Assembly (NCBI GenBank): GCA_037074765.1
Contig: JBAMDO010000055.1
Coordinates: 186,001-250,000 of the forward strand
Length of the DNA stretch: 64,000 nucleotides
Reading direction: 5' to 3'
Source of the DNA: Mansonella perstans
Lineage: Eukaryota; Nematoda; Chromadorea; Rhabditida; Onchocercidae
The translations under genes and the position numbers were made by a program. The notes below the pieces were generated by a model. That model was not told the DNA's origin and ran no database searches. It saw only the letters and a list, made by a program, of their open reading frames with translations. This document shows positions 1-12,206 of this stretch, piece by piece; the first letter of the stretch is position 1, and every line of letters starts with the position of its first letter.

Positions 1-75
1 CTGGCAAAATTGGTACAAGATTATTCAAATACTGGTGTTGAACATGGTGATTTATGGATTGAGGAAAATGCCAAC
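1..75 (+). other. Open reading segment at window edge, possible terminal exon
   Basis: The plus strand is open from base 1 to a TAG at 73-75, reading about 24 residues ending DLWIEENAN. It could be the last exon of a gene that starts to the left of the window, or chance. It lies just outside the left inverted-repeat arm and is not present beside the right arm. No family is recognised. Confidence 0.2.
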
Positions 76-236
76 TAGAAATGAGAAAAAAATCGACAGA
101 TGAAAATACTGTATCACCGGTTCTGCAGTATGGAAAATAAATTTATCACGAAAGGAAATTATGAAGTTCATTATAACGAATGAACTGAAAAAAGTGCTGA
201 ATATCTGAATAATAAGGTTCTTTTTTTATCTTTCAC

Positions 237-1646
237 AATTCGGAGATTCGGAGTATCTGATAAATGATTTCTTAAAACTGCCAAATCATTAAAGACAGGA
301 ATATACATCACCAAGTTCGACTACTTTCACAAAATACCACCATACAATGGAGAAGATTGTGACCCAATTCAAGAAAAGCTTTAAATAAATTGAACAAGAA
401 GTGGATTTTGGAAGTAGTAATATCACTAGTAAGATATATAAATCAAACAATTTGCAAATTCTTCAAAGTAAATTGAACCGAACTATGACCTTTTAAATAT
501 GCAGAACCGGAGAGAAGCAGAAATGATTCCAAAACAAAATGTAATGATTACAGACAGAATAACTTGGTTAGTACAGCAGCATTTTATCATAAAACAAGGC
601 ATTTAAAATCGCTGAAAATATTTCTATTTTGCAAAACAAATTGAGTGAATACACCACATCCCGAAAAGACCCCTGAAGTGAACATTACAAAAGTGGAAAT
701 ACCAGTGTGAACTGGCCAAAGTGCTATAAAGAAGGTGAAAAAGACAAGTGAATAGTAAAAGAAAATACTGAGCTCGAAATTGGCAAATAAAAAAACTTCG
801 CAACAAAGCTTAGAGATGATAACAACGAATATAAACATTGATTGATTCAATCATTCCGGGAAAGTATTTTTCTTACAGCGATATTTCTCGTAACACAACC
901 AATAAAATGATAAAGATAAGCGTAGAAAAGAGAAAATATCATTTGAGGAAATTACGAAATTGTACAAAATGTATAATTTGATATTTCGGATTGTAGCATC
1001 CTGAGATGCAGAAAGCAAGACTTTTATAATTAAGGAATTGATGTTATATTCGTGCTATTGAATTTCAAATGTAACAACGAACAATAATTGACCTGGTGAA
1101 GATAATATTAGTATTCAAGTTTGAATTTAATTGATTTTAAGTATAAGTTTGAGTTTTAATAATTTCACCGAATTTTTCCCTTTCCATCCCGTGAATTTCA
1201 TTCTATCTTTAGACAGTCCTTATATTTTCCTGACATCTTCAAAAAACAGAAAAACGGAAAAGGAATTTACCACACACTACAAAACTACATAACACTGACC
1301 CTTACTGCGATAAAATTCAGCGTTATTGTGGTTTTACAATGCATATCCAATCCCGTAATTTAAAAAGTAAGCACAGGGTAAATAAAAACGAAATGAAAGT
1401 TTCATGCTTTATCGGGAGAAATTAAATATGTTCTTTGGGAAAAAGCTATTTGGAATAAAACTTCGCAAGGATGACTTTAGTCGATCAAAAAGATAGGAAT
1501 TTCTAAAATTCCTTCGCCAGGTAGGAAAAAATGAAGAATGTAATTACCACAAAGGCAAGGAAGGCGATAAAATTATTTCTGAGAAAGAATTAGAAGAGCT
1601 AAAAAAAAGAAACGAACAAAAGGCACTTCAGATCTTCAAAGGTACA
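237..1646 (+). repeat. Left arm of a long inverted repeat (about 1.4 kb)
   Basis: This block is nearly identical to the reverse complement of 8238-9645. The two arms enclose about 6.6 kb containing the whole Myb-like gene. Similarity begins at an AATTCGGAGATT-like border and stops near GATCTTCAAAGGTAC. Read on plus, the arm shows decayed coding sequence: an open segment around 590-650, then a run broken by several in-frame TGA codons, and near 1495-1640 a clean lysine/glutamate-rich segment (ending KRNEQKALQIFKG). The left arm keeps about 45 bp near 320-365 that the right arm lacks, and lacks a 25-bp duplication seen in the right arm. No transposase, reverse transcriptase or terminal motif was recognised, so the class of element is unknown. 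Confidence 0.85.
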
Positions 1647-2322
1647 GAAATAAAACGTTAAGTATAAAGTATAAATAAGTACAACCAATTTAAGTGGGCC
1701 ATCATGGAGCAAAATGATTGCAAACCAATAAGTGATATCAAAAATAGTTTTCTAAAGTGACAACAACAATACAACACAAAAGTTCAGAAGAAACAGAAGT
1801 AGATTCTATAAAATTTCAAAATTTGATCAAAAACAGAACTTTCAACAAAAACTGACAATAGAAAAAGGCTTCTGGGAAAAGGCGTATCTTAATAAAACGT
1901 TCTATGAAATATTTAAAACATATAATTCCCCTCCACAAAAAAAGGAAAATTGAATCGGACAAAAATTTTACAAGTATTACGAGTGAAAAATTAACCAGCT
2001 CTAAGGTAAGCAGCATGAACGGTAAAGTCAAGAAAATACACATCTTGCATAAGTTTTGGGAATTTAAGCGATTAATTTTCATAATACGTTTAATTACAGA
2101 TTTTTTTTTAAAGCAAACAACGCCAAAAATCAAAACCAGAGCCCAGAGATTCAAAACAAAAACTTATTTACAAAAAAAAAAAAAAAAAGAAAAAAAACAT
2201 TGCTGGCCTGTAATTAATAGGACAAAAACTCGCAAGCCTAAGATTGTCTTACATATAACAAATCTTATCCACTAATTTTCCAACCATACAAAGTCTTTCA
2301 ATCGTTTACCACAACTAACTTT
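1647..2322. other. Spacer between left arm and Myb-like gene
   Basis: AT-rich sequence with a long A-run near 2171-2200. It lies downstream of the minus-strand Myb-like gene, so it should contain that gene's 3' UTR. Apart from that I see nothing functional; the plus-strand open stretch at 1904-2275 has lysine-rich low-complexity composition and looks like chance. Confidence 0.5.
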
Positions 2323-5300
2323 TTATGAATTATTTGGGCTAAAAGTGCCACCATTGACACTGCCATAGCGACAGGTATTGAGCAGGAATTCTCCAATTTG
2401 TTCTAGATGGGACGCAGCTTTAGTAAGAGATGCAATGCTATCCACGATTTTTGACTCGCGTGCTAGCTGCTTTTCAAAAAGAAGCTCGGCACGACGCTGA
2501 AGTTCCTCCTGTCGCTGAAACATAAAAGTAACTGCACTGACACTGTTGAAGATAACAATGACCAAAAGATGAACAGCAAACTATTTAAATGGCTGTTATC
2601 AAAAACTTATCTGATCCTGCCACATTTGATATACGCTGACAAAAAACTAAGAAGATCAATTTTTAAAATGAGGAAATCTTGCCAACAATTTTCACACTTA
2701 TTCTCAAGTTCTTGAAGCGAATAAGATGACGAAATACGAAATATAAAATATCAGAATTTCGAGTTCATAAATTTGGAACCAGGAAATCATGGATAAATCA
2801 AGTAAATAAGTATTCAGCAAAAAGCAGTAACCGACTGAGCTGGAGAAGAAAATTAGCAGAATAAGATAAATGTTCCATGTTTTCAGTGGCAAATACTGCG
2901 CTCAAAACGACATAAATTCAAATAACAACAATACAATGCTTTAAGATGTACAGTATAATATTTAAAAAAAATGCAGTAACCTTTAAAACATTTATTTGTC
3001 TGGCAATCAGTTCAGTCATAATCGCTAGTTCTTGTCCCCCATTACTACTTGGAACTGGATCCGTTTTAGGAAAATGCGCAGCGGCGGAAAGAACATCAAA
3101 TGGTTTGGAAAACAAACTTACAATCTAAAATACATGCTTAGAACCATAATACGCTCTAACTTAATTAGAAATTTCCACATAGAACTGATCTAAATCATCT
3201 CATAACAATAAAGTAAAAAATGATAAAATCAATGCCGAATTATTAAAGCTAGCAAAAAACTAACAAGAAAAATATACAGCATTAATATAGCTTTGGTCGA
3301 ACGATGCACTGAACTAATTACAAAAACAAATCAAAATCGATATTTTAAAATTACCTACCGGAGAATTTTTTGGCTCTGCTATGCAACTAACACTGCTGAA
3401 CAATGCAGATGTCTCTTTGGTAACATGTGGAGCATATTTCTTGTTACCTAAACACAATAAAATAACAATATATGTACTTTGAAATTTTTTAATTCAGCAT
3501 TATGCTGCCCTCATTTAACAGAAGCACTTAATAGATTCCCTTTATTTGACAAAGACCAGTCCTTCAGACACTGACCTACATTCTGTAGTCACTAACTAAT
3601 CGATGGATTATAAGACATTATAAGGTGTACTGTGCCTTTAAATAAGTCCATCGTAGAAGTGAATGCTCGTAGAAGTGCATGCTCTGCAGAAAACATGAAC
3701 AACTTCGTGTAAAGCTAGTTAACAGTTAAAGTATGCTATTTATATTTTGATTTCGTCACTGCCATAGTTGATTTTTAATGATCAGTCAGCATCTAAAACT
3801 CTCAAGTAAGTCTTCTAAACAATTCAGAAGTCGTTTTGCACTAATAAAATAAGCACAATCAGCTGTACAGAAAATATACTGTGATGATTTTTACTTTTGG
3901 ATTAAATTAATGCAAGTTATACAAATGCTGGCTTATCAAATAAAATCGCGTCCCAAAGTTAAAAAGACGAAAATCAGAAGAAAAAAGTAAGACCAAATTT
4001 TGCAAAAAACATACCATTCTGAGCGGGCTGGTTGATTAACATTTGCGGATACATCACTGATTTTGCATTTGATGAGGGGGGTGATCTTTCTGGAAATAAA
4101 CAGAGAAAAATCAAATCAAGGATTCGTAAGCTTAGCTAGCTCCCTAATATGGCTTTTCAGCAAACTCGCCTCAATTTTCTTGATATTAAACAACAAAACT
4201 TTCAGATGCCCAAAGCTATATCGCATGGCAATAAATAATGATTCAAGTCATCAGAACAAATACTGGAAAAAACCTGAAACTAGTATATCTCTTTATATTA
4301 AAATAAAACCAACTGCTTTCGCATCTGAATAAAACAGCTATTGTAGCAATGTTAATTGTTAATGCACACCAACAAGAAGAAATGATTCACCAATGTGTCC
4401 ATTTTCATGTAACTGGATTTTCTTTTCAATACTTTCACGTCTCATCAACGCTTCCAGTTGCATATAAAAGGGCTCGTTGTTTTCATTCACCGTGTTTAAA
4501 ACTTTATCGCCGTTTTGATAGAGCATTCGAACCATTTCCATTTCTGCTGGCGTGAATCTAATATTCGTATCTTGTGGTATTATACCATTATTCGTTTCTC
4601 GTCTGAAAAATTGGAGAAATTATGATTTCATTTCCAAAACTTCTATTTTTACAATAAAGCGACGAAATATTCCTACCGCAGCGCTTCGATTTTTCCCCGA
4701 GCTCCAGCCTGTATATTCTGTATTTTCTTTTTTAATCTGTTCACGCCAGAATGAATTCCAAACTCTTCAAAAAGCCGGGCGTCAATTGCATCCCACATTT
4801 GATGCCGCGCTTTACGGTCTTCTTTTTTTTGACTGAATGTTCGTAGGAATGCTACAACATTGCTAATAATTATATGGAACATAAAGTTTCAAATAATTCA
4901 GTTTTAATATTTAAGCCCCAAAAATTCCAACAAGATTGTGAAAAAACGTCACTTCATATCGATAGCAAAAGTGACAGCCTAAAATTATATCCGCATCCCC
5001 GCCAAAACACCAAGACATGTTCTATAGTTCTACGCATTAAAAAAAAAATTAAAATAAGCAACCTCGACATCGTCTGTACAACTCCACCAAACGGATACAC
5101 ATCGGCATCGGGATTGTCATGCTACTTCCTGATTCCTTTGTCGGCCAGTCTTCTGAAGAATATATTGAAAAACAGTGATAAAGCTAGTACTGAGCTTTTG
5201 TACAAAAAAAGCCTGAGACTCGACTTTCTACTGACAATCAGAACTATGCATTAAAAAAAAATTAAAATAACCATCAGTTTATATTAAACAATCCCGCAGT

Positions 5301-6931
5301 TTTTACTTACATCACGGCGCCTTTTAAATAAAGATTTAAATTATTTTTCATCACTCCAGTCCAATGCGCAATGTATAGATAGGAAATAAATGGGAAAATA
5401 CGCTATATCAATGATCAAGATATCAATATAAACGCGAGTTAAGTTATTTTTAAAAATACCTCTTGCATTGCCCAAATCATCGCGCGCTTTCTTTGCTTTT
5501 GGTCCATCTAAATCATTTGCTCCTACTTCGTTAAATGGACTCTGGAATAATGGATTTTAATTAAACCTATTTTAAAGTAAAAAGAAAACAGAAATTGCTC
5601 CTAATGTAAGAGCAAAACAATGTACACAAGCATGAAATCTATAAATTGAAGATGAAATCATAAAATCTATAAATCCTCAGTCAATCAATCAGCCTTTATC
5701 TTAGAAAATTGAAGTGAAAAGCTTAACCTCAACATGCTCATTGAATATGTTTTCGAAAACACCTGGCATTTCATCACTTTCAGAATTGTTATCGACTGCG
5801 GTAGATGTGATACGTCTTCCATCTGAACAGCAGTATGTTCAGAAACAGTAAAAGAGGTCAAATTATGTTTAAAGATTGAGATTTTAATTTGATGCATACA
5901 ATGAAGGTAGTTAACAGAGAAAACCTACCAACCTTCGATTTACTGGAAGAATTAAAAATCCATAAACTATATGAAAAAGCAAAATACCTGCTTGATTATT
6001 AGCGCTAAGCAATCTAGAAATACTGCCTAGAATTTGATTTGCAAAAAAGCTCGATACTTCCTCATCAGCTTCATTATTACCATTGGTCAGACCATTTTCA
6101 CCCGAATAGCATCCCTAAACGCAACGCCTATATATATCTATATATCCATATCTAATCTATCCATTATCTATCTAACCATTCTTCGTATCTATTTATAATT
6201 TTGATGTTAAAGTAAAGCTTTCTCATCTAGATAATTGAAAATTCGTGGTAGGATAACTGTAATTGATCTGATATCATAAAAAAGAGAAAGGAGTACAAAT
6301 ATTTGATTCACAAAGTAAAGAACATTTAGTGTGCTTAAACCTGATCCATACATATTTAAACCAATAAAATTTGTAAATTCTTATCAATGAAAAAAAATTA
6401 CTTCATCGGATTCTGTTTTCATTACTGATCCAGATCTATTCGTAACATCAAAATCATCACTAAAATATAAGAAACATAAGATTTTATAATAAATTTGGCA
6501 AATTTAAAAACGTATAGTTACGATCGTGCCCTCTATCCTCTACTTCCCCATGAATAGCAGCATATTTTCCGCTATAAAATGTAAATAAACCAGAAATTTC
6601 CATTACTAATTAGTTCATACTTGATGATGTCATAGTAAATATTTAAAACTAACAATCAAAGTGAAAGATTACATAAAAGCTTTGAATGAAATTGGTTCTT
6701 TCTACAGTTTCCAATAATGATAGCAACCAGTAAATCCATTACCTTTAAACTTATTTAATCCCCTAAAAGAATATTAAATTTATTAATCCCTATAAGAAAT
6801 CATTTATAAAGATGATATAGTGTAATGATTTTTGTATCAATTATATCATAATACTAACTTGTATTATTTTTATTGACAAAATAAACTTACTTTTTGATGA
6901 CCATGCGATTGGTACGTCGACAACGGGACAT
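2323..6931 (-). CDS. Myb/SANT-like DNA-binding-domain protein with C-terminal coiled coil, 13 exons
   Basis: Exons (minus order): 6891-6931, 6512-6571, 6402-6459, 5988-6114, 5728-5822, 5460-5541, 5063-5152, 4677-4851, 4391-4602, 4015-4089, 3359-3447, 2981-3124, 2323-2514. They sum to 1440 nt, or 479 residues, with every phase closing and GT-AG borders throughout. Residues 1-155 are acidic and Ser/Asn-rich, probably disordered, with a basic KAKKAR patch near 143. Residues about 174-240 fit a Myb/SANT-like helical domain of the Zeste/NAIF1 type: IRLVELYRRCR, then a MWDAIDARLFEEFG helix and a basic NRLKKKIQNIQ recognition-like helix. Residues about 405-455 form an amphipathic RQEELQRRAELLFEKQLARE coiled coil, a usual dimerisation element in such factors. 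A nuclear transcription regulator is the likely role; targets are unknown. The start ATG lies 7 nt after an AG acceptor, as for a trans-spliced leader. The gene sits entirely inside the inverted repeat. Confidence 0.8.
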
Positions 6932-6940
6932 ATAACCCCT
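6932..6940 (-). promoter_or_regulatory. Probable spliced-leader acceptor of the Myb-like gene
   Basis: On the minus strand TAATTTAAG is followed by GGGTTAT and the start codon, so the AG (6939-6940) lies 7 nt before ATG. Nothing upstream in the same frame looks like an exon. In nematodes such an acceptor just before the first codon usually receives a spliced leader. The leader itself is not encoded here, so this is inference. Confidence 0.45.
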
Positions 6941-7141
6941 TAAATTAAAAATAAACCATTTTAAACAATTCAATTAGTGATAAATAAGAAAGCATAAGAC
7001 ATATCCTAATAATAGTAATAATAATAGTACTTTTGCGATGATTTCATGGATACGTACGTGGATACGTTAAAAATACGTTTAAGAATAGAAATAATAAATT
7101 ATCAAATTTTTATTAAGGATGCAAAGATAACAATAATTACA

Positions 7142-7173
<32 letters not shown>

Positions 7174-8237
7174 TTATTTAATGATAAACATGATAAGCAA
7201 TCATAAATCAGAGCAACGTCAAAGCAGAAAGCATAACGAACCAGTAAGTCAGAAAGTCACCACCACCACCACCACCATAACAAAGTGCATATACACCTAG
7301 AACTGGTCTACATTTCAATAGTCCGGAAATAACGCGGCTCTGACGTCATGTAGCAACGTACTATGCAATTGGAATGTCTCATAGCTGAAGAATTAAATCA
7401 TCTTTGAACATACACACCAATCGATTATTCATCCTAAGAAAATCGATCAGCTGCGGAACAAAAAAAAAAAAGAAAATATTCTTAATGAAATTAATTAATA
7501 AGAGAGAAACATAGATAACAGGTGGGATATCATAGCGTAATGATTAATGCATTGCTGTATTGGGATAAAGATTGCAGGTTCTATTTATAACTGAGATCTT
7601 TGGAAACTTTTCCTTCCAAAAATGTAATTATTATTAATAATACTTCGATAATTCGTCATAGATAATTAGGCTTTTTTTAAAAAAAAACAATTAAAATTGT
7701 CTAAATTTTATTAGACAAATAAATTAAGTAATGAAATAGAAAAGCAATTAAAATTAAAAATTGTTTGAATTTTTATTAGGCAAATAGATTAAGTAAATAG
7801 ATTAAGATTAAGAAACAGATTAAAATTTTTTTGCAATTTTTTCTTATTTTATTATGAAATAGAAAAGTAGAGTTGAATGGTAAAATGAAAAATTAGAAGT
7901 TTGTATCGATTGTTCTTGGATATCACAATCATTACAGTTATAAGATTAGATTTATTCATCAAACAGGTCATCTGAAAAAATTTACCCAAGAAAGGCTATT
8001 TTTACAATGCACAAAAAATATTTCACTATTATCATCATTACCATTAACAATGATTACGATGATTGCAGAAGTTGATTTATGTGCCAAGTATGGCAAAGTT
8101 TCCTGAAATGAATTCGAGAGAATAACGGAACTCTCGAATGATATATAGTTTTTCATTCACTGAAAATTTTAATAAGCACATGCATAAATCTTAGAAATAC
8201 GGAAATTAAATACATACCTTGCCCCTAATCTTTTAAT
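6941..8237. other. Spacer between Myb-like gene and right inverted-repeat arm
   Basis: AT-rich spacer with a 26-base T-run (7143-7168) and a short CAC/CACC run (7258-7276). It contains the presumed promoter of the minus-strand Myb-like gene, but no TATA or other motif stands out. A tRNA-like remnant near 7521-7592 is listed separately. The minus-strand open stretch at 7968-8156 has no splice context and is probably chance. Confidence 0.5.
7521..7592 (+). repeat. Degenerate tRNA-like sequence, possible SINE remnant
   Basis: The stretch has an A-box-like segment (TAGCGTAATGATTAATGC, whose GCGT and ATGC ends can pair as a D stem) and, 30 bases on, a B-box-like GGTTCTATTT. Spacing fits a polymerase III tRNA promoter. 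No clean acceptor stem or anticodon arm can be folded by eye, so it is at best a tRNA-derived retroelement relic and not a working tRNA gene. Confidence 0.25.
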
Positions 8238-9645
8238 TTGTACCTTTTAAGATCTGAAGTGCCTTTTGTTCGTTTCTTTTTTTTAGCTCTTCTAATTCTT
8301 TCTCAGAAATAATTTTATCGCCTTCCTTGCCTTTGTGGTAATTACATTCTTCATTTTTTTCTACCTGGCGAAGGAATTTTAGAAATTCCTATCTTTTTGA
8401 TCGACTAAAGTCATCCTTGCGAAGTTTTATTCCAAATAGCTTTTTCCCAAAGAACATATTTAATTCCTCCCGAACATATTTAATTCCTTCATGCCCGATA
8501 AAGCATGAAGCTTTCATTTCGTTTTTATTTACCCTGTGCTTACTTTTTAAATTACGGGATTGGATATGCATTGTAAAACCACAATAACGCTGAATTTTAT
8601 CGCAGTAAGGGTCAGTGTTATGTAGTTTTGTAGTGTGTGGTATTTGCAAAATTCCTTTTCCGTTTTTCTGTTTTTTGAAGATGTCAGGAAAATATAAGGA
8701 CTGTCTAAAGATAGAATGAAATTCACGGGATGGAAAGGGAAAAATTCGGTGAAATTATTAAAATTCAAACTTATACTTAAAATCAATTAAATTCAAACTT
8801 GAATACTAATATTATCTTCACCAGGTCAATTATTGTTCGTTGTTACATTTGAAATTCAATAGCACGAATATAACATCAATTCCTTAATTATAAAAGTCTT
8901 GCTTTCTGCATCTCAGGATGCTACAATCCGAAATATCAAATTATACATTTTGTACAATTTCGTAATTTCCTCAAATGATATTTTCTCTTTTCTACGCTTA
9001 TCTTTATCATTTTATTGGTTGTGTTACGAGAAATATCGCTGTAAGAAAAATACTTTCCCGGAATGATTGAATCAATCAATGTTTATATTCGTTGTTATCA
9101 TCTCTAAGCTTTGTTGCGAAGTTTTTTTATTTGCCAATTTCGAGCTCAGTATTTTCTTTTACTATTCACTTGTCTTTTTCACCTTCTTTATAGCACTTTG
9201 GCCAGTTCACACTGGTATTTCCACTTTTGTAATGTTCACTTCAGGGGTCTTTTCGGGATGTGGTGTATTCACTCAATTTGTTTTGCAAAATAGAAATATT
9301 TTCAGCGATTTTAAATGCCTTGTTTTATGATAAAATGCTGCTGTACTAACCAAGTTATTCTGTCTGTAATCATTACATTTTGTTTTGAAATCATTTCTGC
9401 TTCTCTCCGGTTCTGCATATATAGTTCGGCTTTGAAGAGTTTGCAAATTGCTTGATTTATGTGTCTTACAAGAGATATTGCAAATCTTGGATTTGTTAAG
9501 TAATGTTGCTACTTCCAATATCCATTTCTTGTTCAATTTATTTAAAGCTTTTCTGGAATTGGAAACCGTGCTGCATATTCCTGTCTTTTATGATTTGGCA
9601 GTTTTAAAAAATCATTTGTCAAAAACTCTGAATCTCCGAATTATA
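8238..9645 (-). repeat. Right arm of the long inverted repeat
   Basis: Reverse-complement copy of 237-1646. On the minus strand it keeps longer open stretches than the left arm: 9273-9536 (MNKKWILEVATLLNKSK...), and 8389-8649 (ending KLRKDDFSRSKR then stop), followed in a new frame by the lysine/glutamate-rich segment. The plus-strand 87-codon open frame at 9067-9330 is antisense to this and is identical to the one at 587-850 minus, which shows how little the arms have diverged there. A 25-bp tandem duplication (units containing GAATTAAATATGTTC in reverse) lies near 8455-8500 and is single-copy in the left arm. Family not recognised. Confidence 0.85.
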
Positions 9646-12206
9646 AGGACACGAATAACGAAATGTTTTCTACGACTCTTTGAAGAGATAAATTTCAGGT
9701 ATCAATAGGTATGGCAGCGCTGTAGATCTAATCAATGTAAATTTAGATAGCATCTTGACTGTGAAATTAAGCAGTAATTAAAACGGCTTGATTTAAATAC
9801 AGCAAATGTTGTAGATTTCTTTTACTTTTGCCTGAAAATATATTACATTTTAAATGGGGCTTTCATTTTTTATCATTCACTGTTTATATTTTACCATTAA
9901 TTTATTGAATGAAGTTATCTTCTCCATCCACAGATTTTCAATCGTTACAGATCCTAACATTGGTACATCCAGTTACTATCCGTAACTTTCATCAATAAGT
10001 CAATAATTATAGAAATTGAATGTCCACTTTCACATGTGCTAAATTTCATCCGTTAAGTGGACAAGTGCTCTCATTTTTTGATCATACCTTATTGTTGAAT
10101 GATTTCAAAAATATTTGGGAAAGGAAACAAAAAAAAGATATGAAATTTATGTAAATATCCCTTTAATAGCTGTTAATAGCTGATTTAATTGATCAATTTT
10201 TTGTTGGATTTTAATGTCACCATCACTTTTAAAAATAAACAAGCAAAGAAAAGCAGATAGGTAGATAAGATAAAAGCGCTCACTTCAACTACTTTGTAAC
10301 TGTTCAAAAAAAAGAACTGATTATGCTGAATTTCATGGGGAAAAAAGTGTAACAGATTAATTCATTTCAAACTACATTTTTGATAACTGTAGTAAAAATT
10401 ATTCAAGAGCTGTAAAATACAAATGGTTCACATTTCAGATATGAAAACGTGAAGTACTGACAGATTTCAAAATTTCCAGAGATATCAGCTAATTGTAAAA
10501 TATCTTATTATCGCAACGAAATATTATTCTGGAAATGATAAATTTGCAGTAAACACAATTTGCATTCTGCATGCATCCATAAATGTTTATTGCCAGCCTT
10601 AATTAGCATTTTTATGGAAATTTTATTAGAGGTAGGAATTTATCTTGCCCATCAGTTTGTGTTTATAAACGCCTGAATGAAGAGTTCGACAAGCTATATG
10701 CATTACTTAAGTGAATGTATGCTTTACTTGACTGAATGACCTGACCTTACCTTACCTTATCTTAATATTAGCATGATAGAAGTACGACAGTCATAATCAA
10801 GTATAGGCTACAGTGTTACAGATATCAATTTTGCACTAATTTTTTGAACTGATGTATTAACTAATGGGAGAATACTTCGCTTGCTTCATTTAAATCCAAG
10901 TTGTAAAATCAAAAATTTTGAAAGGATTTGTAAAATATTGCGCCAGAGATTTTTTGGATTTAGAATATCTGGCATTCAAAAATTGCTCCAATGTACTATG
11001 ACTCTATTTCAAATCCTTCGATTTCAATTCCATGAAGTTTCTCATTTAATTTTTCCAAGGATTCACATGAAATTTTATCGATTAAAATATCTGTCTCTTG
11101 CATTCGCTTCAAGTTTTGGCCTCATATCATCTGGGCATATTCGCCGAAAAAAAGTCCAATAATCAGCAGCAGCTCATAATTTCTACGGTTCATCATTACT
11201 AATTCTGATCGTTACGTTATTGATCGTGATGATTTCCTTATACTGCACTTATAACATAATCTGATTAAGACATGTGTTTACGACAATATCAGTGTTTCAT
11301 TGGGATTAATGTGACATGTGATTGCCATTCACTGCAGTAAATTATTGCTTAATGATAGAGATTTCGTGTTTAATTTTAGGTTTTCGAGTTGACATATTTT
11401 GGAATATACTTGGAAGAGCTAAGTGTCGCAACTAATTTAATTTGCAACAAAATAAAGTGCAGCAGCTGCTACATTAAATAATAAATGTTACTTTATATTC
11501 CATTTTGAACAATTTATAATTTCATAAAAGTGTTTGAAATTATGCAAATGTGAATTACGCAAATTAAATATTTTTTTCTCTTACTGATAATAGATCTGTG
11601 TACTGTGGTATGGATGAACTGTAAGAATGTTCTGTAATGAACTGTAATGTGAAATTAAACAAAAATGAAAATAATACTGCATTGACGAAATTACTCAGAA
11701 TCATTTGTATGGGTATGTATTTTAACGTAATTTAAAACAATCGAAATTTCGTAATTCAGACAAAAATACGAAATCATACAAAAATGATAGATCTATATAT
11801 ACATACAAAAAAAGAAATCATTTAATTATTAGCTAAAATTTTGCTCTATCGAAATTTCAAAAATTTTGGGGAAAAAACACATAGAGCAAAATTTAAAAAA
11901 TTTAGATGAAATGGTTCGGATATTCTTAATTTTAGCCATTTTATGAAGTCAGTTACGAAATTTCGAAACTGAAGTAAGAAATTAATGACTAAAAATGCAA
12001 ACGTAACAACAAACAAGTAATAGTTAAACATAAGTCATTGGATGAGCATTACTGTGGTGAGTATAAACAGTTAACGGTGTTTGACGACGAAATATGTCAT
12101 CCGATTCACTGAATGAATTCCTGAAATGTCACAACAAGCAAATATGTTGTAAAACTTGAGTTTATAAATTTGAACCAAAGTTATCTTTCTCTACCAGAAC
12201 TTTTCT
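9646..12206. other. Spacer with one decayed coding fragment
   Basis: AT-rich sequence downstream of the minus-strand membrane-protein gene. It holds a small CTTAC repeat near 10741-10760 and a decayed minus-strand coding fragment (10880-11150, listed separately). No complete gene or RNA gene was seen. Confidence 0.5.
10880..11150 (-). pseudogene. Decayed minus-strand coding fragment
   Basis: Two adjacent frames are open in succession: one reads RMQETDILIDKISCESLEKL and continues through GIEIEGFEIES to a stop, and the frame shifted by one then reads STLEQFLNARYSKSKKSL and on through FTNPFKIFDFTTW. The amino-acid composition and the frame switch look like an old gene piece with a frameshift. 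No splice sites that would join the frames were found and no family is recognised. Confidence 0.3.

Noticed and set aside
587..850. 87-codon minus-strand open frame, identical to 9067-9330 plus
   Set aside because: It lies antisense to the decayed coding strand of the inverted-repeat arms and has no start, splice or domain context. Its identity in both arms only reflects the repeat.
5063..5152. Alternative frame of a Myb-gene exon reading DNPDADVYPFGGVVQTMS
   Set aside because: It has a stop upstream within the exon and mismatched phase. The frame reading IRLVELYRRCR closes phase on both sides and completes the first helix of the domain.
7046..7300. Plus-strand frame with polyphenylalanine
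   Set aside because: It is driven by the 26-base T-run and the CAC run and has no exon features.
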